This document shows, one piece after another, positions 19,120 to 21,961 of a DNA stretch of 21,961 nucleotides. The first letter of the stretch is position 1; each line of letters opens with the position of its first letter. The notes beneath the pieces were generated by a model. That model did not search any database, was not told where the DNA came from, and was given only the letters and a program-made list of their open reading frames with translations. Origin of the DNA: DAOPYE01 sp035352715 (GTDB taxonomy: Bacteria; Acidobacteriota; Holophagae; Holophagales; Holophagaceae). Where the stretch lies: contig DAOPYE010000039.1 in assembly GCA_035352715.1 (NCBI GenBank), forward strand, positions 1 to 21,961. Reading direction: 5' to 3'. Position numbers and translations under genes: made by a program.

Positions 19120-20169
19120 ATGTTTAGGCGATGGGCGCTTTGGGCAGGGTTGGCCGCTGGGGCTCTATCGGTTGTCGGAGGAGCGTCACAGGATCCCAAT
19201 CTTCAGAGGTCTGTCATGGATGCGTTCTCGCCCACCTTCGAGGCCCGGATCAAGCCCTTCGAGAAGCGCAGCAAAGCCCTGAAACCGGAGGATTGGGATG
19301 CCGCTTCGAAAATCCAATCGGACATGGTTCGAACCTTATCGAAAGAAGACTGTTTGATGATCGGAGGCGCTCGCCGAGGAAAGGTTTCCGAATTGGCTCT
19401 GGCCGGTCTGTGCAGACAAGTCGACCTTGATTCGGTGATTCTCGAAAAATTGGCGCGACTGGCCCAGGATGAGCAGCAGTCTGACCCGGTGGTATGGTTG
19501 GCGGCGGGACGACTGACAGGCCTGGGGCCGCGCAAAGGCAAGGTGGATCTGCCCGATGCCCTGCTTTACCGCACGTTTGACGCCGCCGATCGCCGCCTCT
19601 ATTGCCGCGCGGTAGCAATTTCAGGATTCGCGAGCCTGGGGCTGACCGAAGCGGAATCCCCCAGGGTGGATCGCTGGCTGCAGGACGCCAACGCCGAAGT
19701 GCGCAAGCAGGCCATCGAAGCGTTGACCCACCTGTCTCTGGAAGAAACGCGCACCTGGGTGGTGCCTCGACTCATTCAGGGCCTGGCAAAGACCCAAGGC
19801 GACGCCCTGGTTCTATGTGCGAATGCGCTTCAGGCCCGGCAAGCCCAAGATGCGCTGCCCGCCTTGATCCGCGCCCTCGAAGAACTGGCCGAACGACAGG
19901 CCTTCCGCTATGACCAAGCCGCGCCTTTGTGCGCAGTGGGCAACGCCATCGTGGCCCTCGCCAAACGGAAGGGGCCCTCGTTCGAGCAGCGCCGGGAGAG
20001 CTTCCACAGCGGGAATGCAGGCGGCTGGCGGTTCGTGGATCAAACGGAGGAATTCCGCGCGAACACCCTAGCCATCCTGGATTGGTGGCGCCACGAAGGC
20101 CGCAAGGCCTTCATGGCGCCCGACCCCAACGCGGTCAGTCCTTCCACCGATACGAAACAAACGCGGTGA
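19120..20169 (+). CDS. Secreted alpha-helical (HEAT-like repeat) protein, unknown function
   Basis: I do not recognise a named family. The 349-residue protein starts with a signal peptide (RRWALWAGLAAGALSVVGGA, cleavage near ASQDP). The rest is helical; residues about 160-280 resemble HEAT/Armadillo repeats, for example DANAEVRKQAIEALTHLSLE, LIQGLAKTQGDALVLCANAL and DALPALIRALEELAER. The C-terminus is charged and ends TDTKQTR. ATG 19120 has GGGAGG 6 nt upstream; an in-frame ATG at 19075 would place extra residues before the signal peptide and is less likely. It is probably periplasmic. Its last 35 nt overlap the convergent DUF3187-like gene, a compact arrangement with no room for a terminator. 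Confidence 0.7.
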   Translation: MFRRWALWAGLAAGALSVVGGASQDPNLQRSVMDAFSPTFEARIKPFEKRSKALKPEDWDAASKIQSDMVRTLSKEDCLMIGGARRGKVSELALAGLCRQVDLDSVILEKLARLAQDEQQSDPVVWLAAGRLTGLGPRKGKVDLPDALLYRTFDAADRRLYCRAVAISGFASLGLTEAESPRVDRWLQDANAEVRKQAIEALTHLSLEETRTWVVPRLIQGLAKTQGDALVLCANALQARQAQDALPALIRALEELAERQAFRYDQAAPLCAVGNAIVALAKRKGPSFEQRRESFHSGNAGGWRFVDQTEEFRANTLAILDWWRHEGRKAFMAPDPNAVSPSTDTKQTR

Positions 20170-21094
20170 AGTCCGGCGCGTTGTAGGTTCCGGCTTCTTC
20201 GCTGAAGCCAAAGCGCCAGCGGGGGCACGCGGCATGGGTCAGCGTCCAGTGCTGCTGCCACCCGGGGCGGTCGATGCGAACGATGCCCACCGCGTACGGG
20301 CTTCCGGCGTAGGCCAGAGTGATATCCAGGCCCAGGCCACTCCAGAAGCCATCCCCCTGCCCTTGCCAGCCGCCTCCGGCCCAGATCCGCGAGAAAGCAC
20401 GCTGGCCCAGCACGGCGCGATAGGGGCTATCGGCGGGCAGCCCGATGAAAACGCGCTCCGCCTGGCCGTGCAGACGCCAACCACCCCAGCGTTTCCAGAA
20501 GGCAGCCCCGACGAGTCCATCCACGCCGCCGCTACCGGAAAAATCGTCGCGCTGGCCGGTGGGCAGTTGCAGGGAGGCTCCGATACGCCCGCCGGCCTCC
20601 GCATCTCCCAGCGCGAACTGGGCGGAGACATCAGTGTCCATGAGATGCACGCCCGGTCGGTCCAGATCCCCGATGACCTTGCCATCCCGCTCCAGGTGGT
20701 AGGCCAGGCGGCCCTGGGGAACGAAATCCCGGCCGCCCAACGGCGTATTCAAGGTCCGGTGCCAACTGGCGAGGAATGGATCCATGACGCCGCCGGAGCG
20801 ATCCGCCAGGCGCACCCGCAGATTCCAGATCACGGGCCCCGTGCGTTGCGCCAGATCGCCCGTCAGCATCCAGTCCTCGCCATCCAGCCGGGCGAAGGTG
20901 CGGCCATCGCTGCTTGTCTCAAAATCCGGCCGAAGGAACTGGCTGGTGGCCTCCATCGTCAGGGCGCTGACGCCTTCAGCAAGCGGCTCAGGAAACACGC
21001 CGAACCACGCCACGCGGTTCGAAGGCGGCGTTTCCTGGGCTGAAAGAACAATCGTCGCGATGAACAGGGCCGCCAGTGGCCACCGTACGTGCAT
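20135..21094 (-). CDS. Predicted outer-membrane protein, DUF3187-like
   Basis: This 319-residue protein has a signal peptide (HVRWPLAALFIATIVLSA, cleavage before QETPP) and then an even series of beta strands with aromatic and Gly residues. ASWHRTLNTPLGGRDFVPQG, the GDLDRPGV strand and the ending FTAFVSYRWKD resemble DUF3187, a family of putative barrel proteins without known function. ATG complement(21092-21094) has GAGGGA 8 nt upstream; a longer form from 21145 has no supporting features. Its 3' end overlaps the preceding gene's 3' end by 35 nt in opposite orientation. The TPR gene 89 nt upstream has the same orientation and may be cotranscribed. DUF assignment is from recollection of the motif. 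Confidence 0.65.
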   Translation of the reverse strand: MHVRWPLAALFIATIVLSAQETPPSNRVAWFGVFPEPLAEGVSALTMEATSQFLRPDFETSSDGRTFARLDGEDWMLTGDLAQRTGPVIWNLRVRLADRSGGVMDPFLASWHRTLNTPLGGRDFVPQGRLAYHLERDGKVIGDLDRPGVHLMDTDVSAQFALGDAEAGGRIGASLQLPTGQRDDFSGSGGVDGLVGAAFWKRWGGWRLHGQAERVFIGLPADSPYRAVLGQRAFSRIWAGGGWQGQGDGFWSGLGLDITLAYAGSPYAVGIVRIDRPGWQQHWTLTHAACPRWRFGFSEEAGTYNAPDFTAFVSYRWKD

Positions 21095-21183
21095 GGGCTT
21101 TCCCTCGTCGGGGATCAACGGCGGCGCTGCGATGCCATCCGCCATCCATCCGGGTGATCAGGAAAGCATAAGCGGGAATAGCC

Positions 21184-21822
21184 TCAATGGGCGTCGGGAA
21201 CCCGCGCGGCGCGGTCCGCGTAGACCTTGGCGACCTCGTTCCACATGGTTTCGTCCTTGGGCGCGGCGGCGACGGTGCGCTCGAACCAGATCGCGGCCAG
21301 ATCCAGCTTGCGATTGCGCAGGGCGGCGCGCGCGAAATCCATGGTGTTCTGCCAATCCTGGGGATCGCGGTTCCAGGCGCGTTCCATCAGCTGGACGGCC
21401 ATCGCATCCTCGCCACCGTCCAACAGCACCACGGCCGCCGATGCGAGCAGGTTCTTGTCCTTGGGCTCCAGCGTCTCCATGCGCTTGAACGATTCCAGGG
21501 CTTCGGCCTTGAAGCCGTTCTTCAGCCAGGCTTCGCCAATCAGCTTTGCCACCTTGCCCTTCTTCGGCGCTACGGTCACAGCAGCCTGGAACACTTCTTC
21601 GGCGCGCGCACGGTTGCCCGCGACCAGATAGACGCGGCCCGCTTCGGCCAGGAGTTCGGCGTCCTTGGGCTTGATGGCGACGGCGCGATCCGCGCAGGCG
21701 CTCATGATCGCTTTGGCATCGCCCTTGAAATCAGGAAGGGGCGCGGATTCAGCCGAGATCAGGGGCAACGCCATCAGCCCCAGGCACGCGCAGAACAACA
21801 CCAAGCGGCTCACCATCTTCAT
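21184..21822 (-). CDS. Secreted tetratricopeptide-repeat protein
   Basis: This 212-residue protein has a hydrophobic signal sequence (MKMVSRLVLFCACLGLMALPLISAES; cleavage probably after ISA) and then several TPR-like helix pairs. Examples are AELLAEAGRVYLVAGNRARA, KLIGEAWLKNGFKAEALESF and FARAALRNRKLDLAAIWFER. It is probably periplasmic and acts as a binding or assembly module; the partner is unknown. An upstream in-frame ATG at 21834 is possible, but GGAG inside that segment lies 5 nt before ATG complement(21820-21822), favouring the shorter form. Cys14 and Cys16 are within the signal and do not form a lipobox. The DUF3187-like gene lies 89 nt downstream in the same orientation. Confidence 0.78.
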   Translation of the reverse strand: MKMVSRLVLFCACLGLMALPLISAESAPLPDFKGDAKAIMSACADRAVAIKPKDAELLAEAGRVYLVAGNRARAEEVFQAAVTVAPKKGKVAKLIGEAWLKNGFKAEALESFKRMETLEPKDKNLLASAAVVLLDGGEDAMAVQLMERAWNRDPQDWQNTMDFARAALRNRKLDLAAIWFERTVAAAPKDETMWNEVAKVYADRAARVPDAH

Positions 21823-21861
21823 CAGGCTCTCCATGTATGAATGAGCCTTGATTCTGGCATT

Positions 21862-21904
21862 GATCCTTTCTCTCCCGCCACGACGAATCGGGGAGAAAGC
21901 GATC
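21862..21904. repeat. Imperfect inverted repeat upstream of the TPR gene
   Basis: GATCCTTTCTCTCCCG (21862-21877) pairs with CGGGGAGAAAGCGATC (21889-21904) around an 11-nt loop, with a bulged T on the left arm and a bulged C on the right. There is no T-run on either strand, so a transcription terminator is uncertain. It might be an operator or leader hairpin, or the end of a gene beyond the window. Confidence 0.35.
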
Positions 21905-21961
21905 GTGCATGATCAGCCCGCTGCGCATGCGCTCCGGGCCGCCGTGGCCAGAGCAAGGATC
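21905..21961. other. Right-edge sequence, not assignable
   Basis: The last 57 nt stay open in more than one frame. On the minus strand one frame ends at a TGA in this stretch and could be the C-terminus of an upstream gene. On the plus strand an ATG at 21909 opens a frame to the edge. Neither has enough length to judge. Confidence 0.2.

Noticed and set aside
18297..19127. Single protein read straight through the Ns to 19127
   Set aside because: The sequence after the gap is in the wrong frame there; the correct frame carries the DPEIVVITV ending and stops at 19008.

Overview
The window is a GC-rich bacterial chromosome segment with densely packed genes. The gene content fits an anaerobic or facultative Gram-negative bacterium that makes menaquinone by the futalosine route: a MqnA/MqnD-family enzyme, pyruvate phosphate dikinase, a SUF iron-sulfur operon of SufB-C-D-S-U plus Nfu type, and several outer-membrane barrel and TPR proteins. 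I think Acidobacteriota, class Holophagae (Geothrix/Holophaga relatives), is the likeliest source. That is an inference from gene content and composition, not a proven assignment. I see no mobile element, CRISPR array, tRNA, rRNA or phage gene.

Layout. At the left edge is the N-terminal part of pyruvate phosphate dikinase (minus strand). It is divergent from an rRNA pseudouridine synthase (RluB type) and an MBL-fold hydrolase on the plus strand, across an AT-rich intergenic region with two small palindromes. Next is a minus-strand operon of Yip1-family membrane protein, HlyD/MFP adaptor and MacB-type permease, a transport system without an ATPase gene here. A divergent Deg/HtrA-type serine protease follows. 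It faces an outer-membrane protein across a perfect 17-bp bidirectional terminator stem.

The centre holds a minus-strand operon of sialate O-acetylesterase, TPR protein and MqnD-like enzyme. It is divergent from a 617-residue zinc-ribbon/TPR protein, which is followed by the suf operon sufB-sufC-sufD-sufS-sufU-nfu (13074-19008). The suf genes are coupled by 1-4 nt overlaps or short gaps and appear to form a complete assembly line: SufS mobilises sulfur from cysteine, SufU accepts it, SufBCD is the ATP-driven scaffold, and Nfu is a carrier. No SufR/IscR/RirA-type regulator and no SufE is present in the window.

The nfu gene is interrupted by exactly 100 Ns flanked by two nearly identical 30-nt sequences. 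This is best read as an unmerged contig overlap: joining the copies restores a normal 193-residue Nfu protein. The right end has a secreted helical-repeat protein, a convergently overlapping DUF3187-like outer-membrane protein, and a secreted TPR protein.

I did not find a convincing previously undescribed system. The points most worth following up are the false gap in nfu, the zinc-ribbon/TPR gene next to suf, the permease operon without an ATPase, sequence deviations in SufS, and the possible operators between ppdK and rluB.
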